From NCBI GenBank assembly GCA_002358905.1, contig DEPT01000073.1, positions 6,562-70,561 on the forward strand: a DNA stretch of 64,000 bases, in the 5' to 3' direction. This document shows positions 54,434 to 63,655 of the stretch, in pieces (the stretch's first letter is position 1; each line of letters begins with the position of its first letter). Source of the stretch: Akkermansiaceae bacterium UBA3385 (GTDB lineage: Bacteria; Verrucomicrobiota; Verrucomicrobiia; Verrucomicrobiales; Akkermansiaceae). A program made the translations under genes and the position numbers. The notes under the pieces were generated by a model that had not been told where the DNA came from, searched no databases, and worked only from the letters and a program-made list of their open reading frames with translations.

Positions 54434-57073
54434 TTATTCCGCTATGCTTCCGCTTACGAGTTGGAGCAGTTCTTCCGGCGGGAGGTGGAGGAGCAGCTTC
54501 TCGAGCCCGCCGGCGAGGAGTTTATCGGCCATGTCGCGCTTGCGGGTGAGCATGGTGTGGATATTCTCCTCGATGGTGCCGCGGCAGATGAGCGGGTGGA
54601 TGATGACCGGGTTTTTCTGGCCGATGCGGTAGGCGCGGTCGCTGGCCTGGTTTTCCACGGCGGGGTTCCACCAGCGGTCGAAGTGGATGACGTGGCGCGC
54701 CCGGGTGAGGGTGAGCCCGGTTCCGGCGGCTTTCAGCGAGAGCAGGAAGAAGGGAGGCCCGCCCGGGTGTTGGAACTGCTGCACCAGCTGTTGGCGCTCT
54801 GTAATGGGTGTGCCGCCGTGCAGCACCAGACCGGGGGTGCCGAAGATACCGGCCAGGAAATCGTGCAGCGGTTCCATCATGCTGCGGTACTGGGTGAAGA
54901 TGAGCGCGGCATCTCCCGCTGCGGCAATCTGCCGCGCCAGGTGGCCCAGGCGGGTCATCTTGCCGCTCAGTGCGGGGTCATAGTAGCTTTCGCCCAGGTA
55001 CTGGGCGGGGTGGTTGCAGATTTGTTTCAGGTGGCTGAGGATGGGCAGCAGCAGGGTGAGTCGCGTCTGCGGGTCCGGTTCGTGCACAATGGTTTGCAGT
55101 TTTTCCACCTCACGAGCATACAGGCGGGTTTGCTCCGGGGTGAGCAGACAGTAGGCGGGCTGTTCGGTCTTGGGCGGCAGCTCGGGCAGCAGGGTGGGGT
55201 CTGTTTTCAGGCGGCGCAGCATGAAAGGGCGCACCAGCTTGCGCAGTGGGGTGTAATCGGTGCCCATTTTCTGCACCATGGCGTTGAATTCCTTCTCCGT
55301 GCCCAGCAGTCCGGGGGTGAGGAAGTGGAACAGACTGCGAAGCTCGCTCAGTGAGTTTTCAACCGGTGTGCCGGTGAGTGCCACGCGGCGGGGCGAGCTC
55401 AGCCGCATGATGCTGCGCGTGCGTTGCGAATCTGCATTCTTGATGGCTTGTGCTTCATCCAGCACCAGGGCGGGCAGGGGCTCTGCTGCCAGAAGTTCGG
55501 CCAGGCGGGTAGCCATGCCGTAGGTGGTGAGCGCCACATGCGCCCGCTTCAACAGCCACTGGGGGTTCTTCTGCAGGTAATCGCAGTCCTGCCGGTTCAG
55601 CATGTCCGGGTGCATCACCAGGGTGTTGAGTTGTGGAGCGAATCTGCGCAGTTCGTTCTGCCAGTTGGTGAGCAGTGAAGCCGGGGCCACAATGAGTGCG
55701 GCGCGTTCCTCCAGTGCCCCGGTGGCGTGCAGATGCGCCAGCCAGGCAATGACCTGCAGGGTTTTACCGAGTCCCATGTCATCCGCCAGACAGGCGCCGA
55801 ACCCAGCTTCAGTCACTCCCAGCAGGAACCGCACGCCATCCTTCTGGTAGGGGCGCAGGGTGGCAGCCAGTTTCTCGGGTAGTTGCGGTTCCTGGTGGCT
55901 GGTGCAGAGCTGCTTCAGCGCGTCCTGCAAAGCGGGGGCAGCTATGGCGTGCATGCCGTCTTCTTCCGGCGGGGGAATGTTGGGCAGGGTGGTGCTGTGC
56001 CTACCGAGCAGCCAGCGGAGCCCCGCTAGCAGAGGAATTCCCCCGGCCGCCATTCGGGTGGCCTGGCGCCAGCTGTTGAGCAGCTTTTCCAGCTTTTCGC
56101 GGTCCAGCCGCACCCACTCGCCGCGGAAGCGGATGAGCCCGTCCTCCCCGGCCAGTAGTTCTTCCAACTCCGCCTCGGTGAGTTCGTAATTACCCAGCAC
56201 GACGCGAGGACTGAAACGCAGCAGGGTGGAGATATTCAGCGCGGGGGCGCGGTCGGGCTTCTGGCTGTTGGTGTCGGGCTGCAGCTGCACCTCCAGCTCC
56301 ACGCGCGGCGGGCGGCTCTGCCACAGGTTCACCATGCGGATTTCAATGCCGACTTGCTCCAGCAGGGGCAGACTTTCCAGAAAATCATAGGCCTGCCTCG
56401 GTCCCCAGGCGCAGGGTTTGTAGACCGCGCCGGTGTTGATAAGTTCGTTCAGGAAGAAATTGCCCGCAGCCGCCTGTTGCAGCGGGCGCAGCAGGGTGGT
56501 GAGGGAATCCACATCATTCGCGTACAACTGGCGGGCCAGCGCCAGCGGAGCGTGGCGGGGCTTGCCATCCTGCCCGGCGCGGTGAATGAATGTTGCCAGA
56601 AAGGCAAAGGGATGAGTTTCTGCCCCTTCGCCGCCATTCTCAGCCAGGTGAAAACACAACTTACCCAGCTGCTGCCAGCCCTCGCCCAGCGATTCAAGCC
56701 ACTTTTCCGGTGTAGTCAGCTCGCGCTCTGCCTGCCAGACCAGCGCCGGCTCCAGAGAGCCGAACCACTCCACCAGCATGCCGGTTGTCACCGTGCCGCC
56801 ATAAACCGGCGGCATCCCCTCCAGCCAGGCAGTCGCCTGCTGCGCAGAAAGCTGCGGAAAAGCAACCTCCCCGCGGCGAAGCCGGCGCAGATATTGCATG
56901 CAGAGCTCCTGAGCCCGCTCCCGAAGCCAGGCCGGGAACGCTCCCGCGCCCAGCGGCAGCCCGTGGCGCAGCAAATCCAGCATTCCCGCCCCCGCGCTGC
57001 GGGCAAACGCCCGCTCCAGCCGGGGAAATGCCCCTGCCGGCACCACTACCGGCCGCCCCCCGGCCAGACTCAA
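54434..57073 (-). CDS. SNF2-family DEAD/DEAH-box helicase
   Basis: 879 residues from a TTG at 57073, the first conventional start; an in-frame ATC at 57097 may be the true one (see findings). Swi2/Snf2 ATPase: Walker A DDMGLGKTLQVIAWL near 425, LDEAQAIKN (DEAQ box), TGTPVENSLSELRSLFHFL, and motifs V-VI SLKAAGTGLTLTRARHVIHF and QASDRAYRIGQKNPV. The N-terminal ~400 residues are the variable region of bacterial SNF2 proteins, beta-rich, without a SWIM zinc motif. Probably remodels DNA-protein complexes such as RNA polymerase (RapA-like in role); this is inferred. Confidence 0.92.
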   Translation of the reverse strand: MSLAGGRPVVVPAGAFPRLERAFARSAGAGMLDLLRHGLPLGAGAFPAWLRERAQELCMQYLRRLRRGEVAFPQLSAQQATAWLEGMPPVYGGTVTTGMLVEWFGSLEPALVWQAERELTTPEKWLESLGEGWQQLGKLCFHLAENGGEGAETHPFAFLATFIHRAGQDGKPRHAPLALARQLYANDVDSLTTLLRPLQQAAAGNFFLNELINTGAVYKPCAWGPRQAYDFLESLPLLEQVGIEIRMVNLWQSRPPRVELEVQLQPDTNSQKPDRAPALNISTLLRFSPRVVLGNYELTEAELEELLAGEDGLIRFRGEWVRLDREKLEKLLNSWRQATRMAAGGIPLLAGLRWLLGRHSTTLPNIPPPEEDGMHAIAAPALQDALKQLCTSHQEPQLPEKLAATLRPYQKDGVRFLLGVTEAGFGACLADDMGLGKTLQVIAWLAHLHATGALEERAALIVAPASLLTNWQNELRRFAPQLNTLVMHPDMLNRQDCDYLQKNPQWLLKRAHVALTTYGMATRLAELLAAEPLPALVLDEAQAIKNADSQRTRSIMRLSSPRRVALTGTPVENSLSELRSLFHFLTPGLLGTEKEFNAMVQKMGTDYTPLRKLVRPFMLRRLKTDPTLLPELPPKTEQPAYCLLTPEQTRLYAREVEKLQTIVHEPDPQTRLTLLLPILSHLKQICNHPAQYLGESYYDPALSGKMTRLGHLARQIAAAGDAALIFTQYRSMMEPLHDFLAGIFGTPGLVLHGGTPITERQQLVQQFQHPGGPPFFLLSLKAAGTGLTLTRARHVIHFDRWWNPAVENQASDRAYRIGQKNPVIIHPLICRGTIEENIHTMLTRKRDMADKLLAGGLEKLLLHLPPEELLQLVSGSIAE

Positions 57074-57103
57074 CGAAAATGTGGGTTGTGCTGCGATACT
57101 TTT

Positions 57104-57132
57104 AGTCTAGCCCACCCCCCGGGTGTTGTCAA
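57104..57132 (-). promoter_or_regulatory. Promoter of the SNF2 gene
   Basis: TTGACA (57132-57127, perfect), 17-bp spacer, TAGACT (57109-57104). Six bases follow, then an in-frame ATC at 57097-57095. Confidence 0.75.
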
Positions 57133-57213
57133 TACTGCAGAAAAAAGCTTTATTTGAATAAAAATAAGAGTAGAATCAATAAATAGACAGCAGAAAAACG
57201 TCTATCAGATAAC

Positions 57214-58389
57214 ATGAACGCAGGATGCATATATCATGTCAGCATGGCGGCAATGGTTTCTTCCCTTTGCTGGAATATTCAGGCTGAGCCGGTGCCTGAA
57301 CCATTCACCGGTGAACAACAGGAGGCTGTACAAGGATTTCGGGAATCGCTTTCCGGGTTGAGCAAAGCGTTGGTTGTGTGTACTTCGGCCTTGAACTCTG
57401 TTAAGGATGCAGAAAGCGCTTCCGCCGCAGTTCCTGCGGTGCAGCAGGTGAGCCGGGCTGAGTCTTCAGTTAAAGCGGCGGCTGAGAAGGTGAGCACCAG
57501 TGGCGTGGGGGTGGATCGTTTCTACCGGCAGGGTGGGTTGGATGCCCTACTCAGTTCAGTTCCGATTGCGGCGTACAATGATGCAGTACGTAAGGTGCTG
57601 GCCGCAGGGTGTCATGGTTCTCTACCTCTGTATACTGCAATTATGGAACAGAATCCGGGTGAGAGTGCTCCTCTGTGCCAGGAAGATAAGGAGGTATTGC
57701 AGCGAGTGGAGACATTGATGCAGCAGCTGAGGGAAATTGCTCCGGTGTCTCATTGGCGTCCTCTGGAGACAGAGTTTATTCGTCAGTATGATGCCTTGCT
57801 CCCATCTGTGCAGCGTTTGCAGCAGAATCCTTATGGTGCTATGGAGTTACGCCGTATTCTGGAGCAGAATTCGGGTATATTGACTGAGCTTTGTAATCAC
57901 CAGTTTCATAGCAACGGGGGTATGGAGGAGCGTTTTCTGGTTCAGCCGGATAGCTTTCTGGGAGCCTGGTATTCCTCTCGCGGACTGGCAGAGTATTTTC
58001 ACCACCGGCTTTTTCTGTGGAATGACTCACTGGCACGCCAATATGGTGATGCCATATGGAAGGAGGCCGAGCCTCAGTTGGCCGGTGTGCGTCAGAAATA
58101 TGTCCTGGGCACCGGAGACGGACGAACACCGGAGACAGCCTTCGATATTCCCAGTGACGTTAAGCCTGCGGATTACGTGGCTTTTGCAAATGAAGTCACC
58201 CGAGCTATTTTTGGGAGTCGTCATCTGCCGGGAGAACCCCGCCACAGCACTCTGACTCGCACCGGACGTCAGGTTATCTGCGGCTTGGTGAATGTGGGCC
58301 GCAGGGGTGATAAGAATATGTTCAACGACCCGGTATTAGTGATGCCATGCTATTTTTATGTCAACCCTGGAAAGGAGGAACAGCAATGA
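57214..58389 (+). CDS. Exported orphan protein, gene 1 of a five-gene operon
   Basis: 391 residues from 57214, or 381 from the ATG at 57244, where a TATCAT box six bases upstream would fit the leaderless pattern. A weak signal peptide (MAAMVSSLCWNIQA) suggests export. Mostly helical: an N-terminal region with repeated Ala/Ser/Val helices (~20-100) and a middle part with VETLMQQLREIAPVSHWRPL. No family recognised. It ends with an ATGA overlap to the next gene, which has the clearest Shine-Dalgarno of the window, AAAGGAGG, inside this gene's last codons. Confidence 0.6.
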   Translation: MNAGCIYHVSMAAMVSSLCWNIQAEPVPEPFTGEQQEAVQGFRESLSGLSKALVVCTSALNSVKDAESASAAVPAVQQVSRAESSVKAAAEKVSTSGVGVDRFYRQGGLDALLSSVPIAAYNDAVRKVLAAGCHGSLPLYTAIMEQNPGESAPLCQEDKEVLQRVETLMQQLREIAPVSHWRPLETEFIRQYDALLPSVQRLQQNPYGAMELRRILEQNSGILTELCNHQFHSNGGMEERFLVQPDSFLGAWYSSRGLAEYFHHRLFLWNDSLARQYGDAIWKEAEPQLAGVRQKYVLGTGDGRTPETAFDIPSDVKPADYVAFANEVTRAIFGSRHLPGEPRHSTLTRTGRQVICGLVNVGRRGDKNMFNDPVLVMPCYFYVNPGKEEQQ

Positions 58390-59444
58390 AGCGTATATTC
58401 TTGTTGCTGAGCATGCTGGGGCAGGTGCTGGCGGCAGATGCCGGCGGATTTGCCTCGGCTGCTGAGTTTCAGTATCCGTCGCCTGGGTTGGAGCCGCCGC
58501 AGCTGTTGAGCCCTGCCGCTGAACGCACCTGGACCCCGGCGGGTATGGAACCGTTCCGGGCAGAGCTGCTGGGATTTTATGGGGAATGGGGAAATGATGC
58601 CATCATTATGCTGCGCACCCCATCTGGTCGTCGGGTGGAATATGATGTAAGTTCCTTGTCCGATGCCGATATTGATTCCATACGTGAGTGGATTAAATCG
58701 AACTCCTTTGAGAACTTTGAGACCTATCGGGAGGGAAAGCAACTGGTTCGTATTCTTTCTGTGGTGCCGCTGCGGGATGGTAAATCCTATTTTGTGCGCC
58801 TGGTTCTAAGCAATGGTACGTGTTATGCGCTGAAGACTAATTGCCAGCCCATGAATGAACATGAAGCGCAGCAACAGATGGATGACCGATTCAAGGTGAC
58901 GAATGATACGCTGGAAATACTGAAACGCTATGCTTTGCGCAAGCCGGAAACTGCTCCGGTATTGCCGATTGTGACGAGTACGGATGATGCACTGCTCTAT
59001 TCCTCTCTGCACCGGGTGGGTATTGTGGTGCTTTATCTGAATCGCCGTGGCAGTGCGGTGGATGAAGCGTTCCGGCAGTATCTGACAGCGCATCCCGAGT
59101 GGGTGGCGCAATGGGCGGGGCAGTTTGTGTTCATGCTGGCCTATGCAGATGAGAAAGGGGGGTATCCGCCGCAGTGTCACGCTAATGAAATGCGCCTGCA
59201 TTTCCTGCACCAGGTGATGCCCTCGAATACGAAGCCTCCTGTTTATACCGGTGATGCCACTCAGCGTATCTGCAATGCAACGCTGGTGAATAATCAGCAA
59301 ATTACGTATGTGGTATACTATCATCATTTTCTGAATGGGAATCCTTATCAGAGGAGTAAGCGCAGCGGAGTGATAAATGGCTCGGTGTTCTGCCAGCGTT
59401 TGTTGCAGGCCCGTCAGGATGAGTTTAATTTTTACAGTTATTAA
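58386..59444 (+). CDS. Exported protein with SLA1-like and cysteine-free thioredoxin-like domains, operon gene 2
   Basis: 352 residues from the ATG at 58386, ten bases after AAAGGAGG. Signal peptide MKRIFLLLSMLGQVLAADAG. Residues ~59-105 read LLGFYGEWGNDAIIMLRTPS then GRRVEYDVSSLSDADIDSIR, the pattern of SHD1 (SLA1 homology domain 1): turn-rich strands ending in a conserved LS.AD..... helix. Residues ~199-255 (DALLYSSLHRVGIVVLYLN, HPEWVAQWAGQFVFML) form a thioredoxin-like module without CxxC. The same pair of modules closes the next gene. Function unknown; periplasmic or surface. Confidence 0.65.
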   Translation: MKRIFLLLSMLGQVLAADAGGFASAAEFQYPSPGLEPPQLLSPAAERTWTPAGMEPFRAELLGFYGEWGNDAIIMLRTPSGRRVEYDVSSLSDADIDSIREWIKSNSFENFETYREGKQLVRILSVVPLRDGKSYFVRLVLSNGTCYALKTNCQPMNEHEAQQQMDDRFKVTNDTLEILKRYALRKPETAPVLPIVTSTDDALLYSSLHRVGIVVLYLNRRGSAVDEAFRQYLTAHPEWVAQWAGQFVFMLAYADEKGGYPPQCHANEMRLHFLHQVMPSNTKPPVYTGDATQRICNATLVNNQQITYVVYYHHFLNGNPYQRSKRSGVINGSVFCQRLLQARQDEFNFYSY

Positions 59445-59465
59445 CCCCGACACCCATAATTGACC

Positions 59466-62400
59466 ATGAAGAAGGCCTGTTTAATTTCCCTTGCGATAGC
59501 TATGGCGGCTCCATTGTCTGCTGCGGATTTATTCCCGGAGTGTCGGCGGGCACTCCCGGCTGAGGTTGAACCGCTGGATTGGTTCCCCAAGGCTACCGTG
59601 AGTCAGCGTGCCCGTATTCGCGAGAATTGCAGCCAGTATATGGTTGCGACACAGTCGATGGCGGCTCGCCTGCTGGCAAATCCTGATGATGCCGAGGCTT
59701 TTTGTGCGCTGGTTGCCCCGGAATCCCACGTGGGCACTCTGGTGAAGCGCATGCTGGATTCAGCACCGTTGGAGAAGCGTCCCGGGCTGGAGCCATTGGT
59801 GCAGTTTCGCCAGATATATCGCTACCCCGGTCTGAGTGCAGATTTCCTGCAGCGCTTGAAGCATATACCTCGTGTATCCTTTGTAGTTAAACTGAGGGAT
59901 TTACTGAAGGCTCATACGCCTGAGGAGACGCTGATTCGCGAGTTGCACGCCATCCTGGAGGAGGATGCTGAGCTGAACCATGCAGAATTGGACATAATCT
60001 GCCGGGGCTTGCAGGCATGGTGCGGGGTGGAGGGTGGCTATCGTGCAGCTGGCGCCGCTGCGCGCCTGTATATGAAAGGATTCCGCGGAGGAAAGGCTGT
60101 TTGCCTGACTCCTGGAATGGAGCATGATATGGCGGTGCGCTACCCGCATTTGCAGCCTTTTATCACAGCCGAGCGCACACTGAATGGGAATGTTCCCAAG
60201 TTCCTGACAGGAAAGATGGATTGGGAGGCGAGTACCCTTAATCAATTGCTCTGGAGGGATCCGGTCAAGGCGTTGCAGATGGCACGCAGCATGCGGCTCA
60301 CCGGCTATGAATTGCTGGAACACAGGTCGGATGCGTTGCGCCGCTATGTACGTTACCGTGGCATCATGCATTACCGTGATATGGGGCAGGAGGTGCCTGA
60401 TTGCTGCCTGACGGCGCTGGAACCCCGTTCAAATGAGCGAGAAAGCATGTTGCGAGACCAACTGCAGAATCTGGAACCTGAGCTCAGGCCTCTGGCTCCG
60501 CGTTGTCTGCTGGCAACGGGGCAGCGCTTGAATTCTGTATGGTCCCCGGTTAAGGTATCGTCTCGTGAAGGTATTGCTCCTTCCTGGCCGGATGCTACAG
60601 CTGTTCAGCTGCCCATGTGGAATGATGAGCTTCTGGGATTGAAAAAGGGAGAATCGGTAGAGGTTGCTTTTCAGAAGGAATTGGAGGACTTTGATAAACT
60701 TGCCACGGATGTGAGGAAACACCGGGGCTCCGGAATTATTCTTGCGGCGGCCCTCGGGGAGTGTGAGCAGGTGCGCCCCAGCCGGCGGGATCTGGTAACA
60801 CCGGTATATCTCCGTATCGCTCTTCGTTTTGAGGAAGATGGGGTGACCCTCAGCTACCTGCCGGAGGATGATGAATTTCAAATCACCAGTCAGGAATCTG
60901 CGGATCCGGTAGTGAATACAGCGCTGCATCTTTTACCGCAGCGGCTTCACCGGCTCACGCTTCTGCTGGCAGTGCTGGAAAAGCAGGGAAAAGTAGCAGA
61001 GCTGGAGAAGTCTTGCAGTCAGTTGGCACGCGCTCTCAATCGCTGTGAACTCTGGCCTCTGGTCATTTGCCAGCGGGAGTTGCGTGGATTCAGTACCAGG
61101 GCGCTGCTCACTCTCTTTGCGGATTATGAGGGCGAGAAGGATGCCTTATTTGATTATGGTGAGGCAATGGGGCTGCGCGATGAAATGCGCGTGGCACGCC
61201 TGGGGCATGAGGATGAGCTGGGCGATAATCTTTTGCGTGCGGCTCGTATCAGCCGCACTCTGGCGGCAGATGCGGATGAAATGGCAGATGCAGCTGAGGA
61301 GCTGATGGCTCTGGCCCAGGAACAGGCTCAGAATGCGGATGCGAGCTTGCCTGGTGCGGTGCTGCGGCATTTGTTGAAGAATGGAATGGCTGATCCGGTC
61401 ATGCAGTGGAAGGACTGCCCGCCCACTCTTCTGCGAGGCCGTTTTGCCGGGAACGGTCTGTTGCTCATTCGTGCTTTCCTGCAGCAGAATCAGCGGGAGG
61501 ATGCGCAGCGCGTGCTGGCGCTGATGTCGGCTGACCCGGAGACGGATACAACCCCGGCTTATCGTCTGGCTTGTGCTTTGCTGAGCGAAAACCCGGAAGA
61601 GTCCGCTCGCCTACGGAAGGATGCTCTGCTGCTGGCTATGCTGCACCGCCATGTGGATTATTCGACCTATGCTGATTATCTGGCTGAGCTGGCGAATGAG
61701 GGTGATGCAGATGATAACATTATGCGGTTGGAGCTCATGTTCTCCAACGGCAGAGATGCGGGGCTTTCTCCTCAACTGGGGTTCTGCTATGCTCGTCAGG
61801 GTCGCTGGGATTCTGCGCTCTTCGCCTTCGAGTACATGCTGACTCTGGGGCTTACCACCACCACGCCTTATGGTACTGTGCCGGGGCATGCGGATTTGTT
61901 CTATTATCGGGTGTATGCTGATATATGCCGTAGCAAGCTGGAGAAACGCCCGGAACTGGCGAAGCAGGCGCTGGCGGCGGTGGAAGGAACCCCTGCCGCA
62001 TCGGTGGCGGCTGCACTGGTCAAGCTTCCCGTGGTGCCTCCTGCTGAGCCTGTTGCTGCGGAATCTCCGGTGCCGGAAATTAGTGCGCCGCTGGCAGTGC
62101 TGCCTGCGCGAAGCTGGAAATTGAAGAATGGTTCATCGGTGGAAGGCCAGTTGCTTTCCTTCTGCCGCGGTGGCAAGGCCATTCGGCTTCAGTTGGCTGA
62201 TGGGGAAACCAGAACCATTCCTGTGGCGGATATTGCCGGCAATGAAAGACCATATTTCCAGCAGTGGAGGCAGAAGAATAACTTTACTACCTGGTCTTCC
62301 AAGCCGGAAGAAATGAGTGAGCGCTATGTGGTGAAGTACACAGGGCGACCGGTGGGAGCTCTGCCGGATTTGACGCATGCCGGTGCTTATTATATGGCGG

Positions 62401-62957
62401 TCGTGGGTGAGGACGGCTGTGTTTCGTGGTTGCGCACATGGGGATTGCCGGAGCCTGAACGCAGGCGGGCTGAGGAATTCTGTTCCGTGCAGCCGGGAAT
62501 CTCCCATCTGAAACTAGCCCGTACTCCGCAGGAGGCCATTCGAATGGCGGCTGAACACAAACTGCCCATCATGCTTCTCTGTGCCCCTGTTGCTCAGAAT
62601 CACAGGACTGCGCTGCTGCAATATATGATGCTGCATCCGGAGGCGGCGGAGGTGTGGGGTCGGCAGTATATCATATTGCCGGCGGAGGCAACAGAGCCAG
62701 GGGTGCGGCCGTTGCGTTATGCAGCGTCTTATCGCGATGAATTGTTGCGCCTGGAACGTTCTTTTGCTCCATCCCAGCCCCAGGTAGAGCGGGTATTGGC
62801 TGCTGCGTTGAAAACGCATAACCGCATTGTGGCCTGTGTGCTGGAGCAGGGAAATGCGCAGGGGTATGTGTTGCAGCCGGATTATACCCTGCCGCCTGAG
62901 CAGCTGTTGCAGAGTCGGGTGCCGTTGAATACTGAAAAGGAAAGACTGGGACGATGA
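59466..62957 (+). CDS. Large exported repeat protein with C-terminal SLA1-like and thioredoxin-like modules, operon gene 3
   Basis: 1163 residues from the ATG at 59466. Signal peptide MKKACLISLAIAMAAPLSAA. Residues ~30-860 are helical and TPR-like in spacing (for example LVKRMLDSAPLEKRPGLEPL; CYARQGRWDSALFAFEYMLT), suggesting a scaffold. Residues ~880-935 read SWKLKNGSSVEGQLLSF, GETRTIPVADIAGNERPYFQ: an SHD1-like module. Residues ~1019-1080 (TPQEAIRMAAEHKLPIMLLC, HPEAAEVWGRQYIILP) align with the end of gene 2. No enzymatic motif recognised. The stop overlaps gene 4 by ATGA. Confidence 0.7.
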   Translation: MKKACLISLAIAMAAPLSAADLFPECRRALPAEVEPLDWFPKATVSQRARIRENCSQYMVATQSMAARLLANPDDAEAFCALVAPESHVGTLVKRMLDSAPLEKRPGLEPLVQFRQIYRYPGLSADFLQRLKHIPRVSFVVKLRDLLKAHTPEETLIRELHAILEEDAELNHAELDIICRGLQAWCGVEGGYRAAGAAARLYMKGFRGGKAVCLTPGMEHDMAVRYPHLQPFITAERTLNGNVPKFLTGKMDWEASTLNQLLWRDPVKALQMARSMRLTGYELLEHRSDALRRYVRYRGIMHYRDMGQEVPDCCLTALEPRSNERESMLRDQLQNLEPELRPLAPRCLLATGQRLNSVWSPVKVSSREGIAPSWPDATAVQLPMWNDELLGLKKGESVEVAFQKELEDFDKLATDVRKHRGSGIILAAALGECEQVRPSRRDLVTPVYLRIALRFEEDGVTLSYLPEDDEFQITSQESADPVVNTALHLLPQRLHRLTLLLAVLEKQGKVAELEKSCSQLARALNRCELWPLVICQRELRGFSTRALLTLFADYEGEKDALFDYGEAMGLRDEMRVARLGHEDELGDNLLRAARISRTLAADADEMADAAEELMALAQEQAQNADASLPGAVLRHLLKNGMADPVMQWKDCPPTLLRGRFAGNGLLLIRAFLQQNQREDAQRVLALMSADPETDTTPAYRLACALLSENPEESARLRKDALLLAMLHRHVDYSTYADYLAELANEGDADDNIMRLELMFSNGRDAGLSPQLGFCYARQGRWDSALFAFEYMLTLGLTTTTPYGTVPGHADLFYYRVYADICRSKLEKRPELAKQALAAVEGTPAASVAAALVKLPVVPPAEPVAAESPVPEISAPLAVLPARSWKLKNGSSVEGQLLSFCRGGKAIRLQLADGETRTIPVADIAGNERPYFQQWRQKNNFTTWSSKPEEMSERYVVKYTGRPVGALPDLTHAGAYYMAVVGEDGCVSWLRTWGLPEPERRRAEEFCSVQPGISHLKLARTPQEAIRMAAEHKLPIMLLCAPVAQNHRTALLQYMMLHPEAAEVWGRQYIILPAEATEPGVRPLRYAASYRDELLRLERSFAPSQPQVERVLAAALKTHNRIVACVLEQGNAQGYVLQPDYTLPPEQLLQSRVPLNTEKERLGR

Positions 62958-63655
62958 GACTTCTCTGGGGTATTCTGAGTTGTTGTATGGGAGTGGCATG
63001 GGCGGATTCTGCCGTGCTGGGGGTGGGCGTGGCCAGACCGGACGCCGGGGTGCGCCAGGTGGCCGGACAGAGCCTTCCCGTGGGGCAGGGTCTTGTGGTT
63101 GTGTACCTGGTGCCCGGTTCCTCAGCGGCGGCTTTCCTGCAGCCTGGGGATGTGCTGGTATCGGTGGATGGAACATCGCTGCACAACGAGGATGAACTGT
63201 CGCGTGTGGTGCAGCAGAAAAAGCCCGGGGACACAGTGCTGGTGGTTCTGCTGCGGCACGGGAAGCAGATGTCTGTGGTGCTGCGGCTGGATGGCAGACC
63301 TGATACTCCGGAATTGAGCCCTGAGCAGCATGAAGCGGTGAATCGTCTGTTGCTTCTGCTGGTGCCGCATGATGAAAATGCGGCTGTGGATGTGCCGGCG
63401 GTGCGTCGTCAGTTGCTATTGCTGGCAGAACTGGGGCTTGCCACGCGGGATTCCTACGCTACCTGCCGGCTGTATTTCCGGCAGGGGAACTATCTTCTTG
63501 CCGTCAGGTCTACGGATCGGATGCTGAGCATCACCTCCAACTCTCCGCAGGTGCCGAATGTCTTGCTCCGGGCAGATTTTTACCGCCGTGACCAGAAACC
63601 GCTACCTGCGAAACTGCGTGATTTCCTTTTACAATCTGAATACTACAAGCCATGA
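62954..63655 (+). CDS. Exported PDZ-domain protein, operon gene 4
   Basis: 233 residues. Signal peptide MRLLWGILSCCMGVAWA. PDZ domain at ~20-115 with the carboxylate-binding-like LGVGVARPD start and GSSAAAFLQPGDVLVSVDGT, followed by VLLRHGKQMSVVLRL. No protease domain is attached, unlike DegP/HtrA. The C-terminal helical part (~125-233) is unrecognised. Overlaps genes 3 and 5 by ATGA, so likely made in fixed ratio with them. Could recruit partner C-termini (inference). Confidence 0.75.
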   Translation: MRLLWGILSCCMGVAWADSAVLGVGVARPDAGVRQVAGQSLPVGQGLVVVYLVPGSSAAAFLQPGDVLVSVDGTSLHNEDELSRVVQQKKPGDTVLVVLLRHGKQMSVVLRLDGRPDTPELSPEQHEAVNRLLLLLVPHDENAAVDVPAVRRQLLLLAELGLATRDSYATCRLYFRQGNYLLAVRSTDRMLSITSNSPQVPNVLLRADFYRRDQKPLPAKLRDFLLQSEYYKP

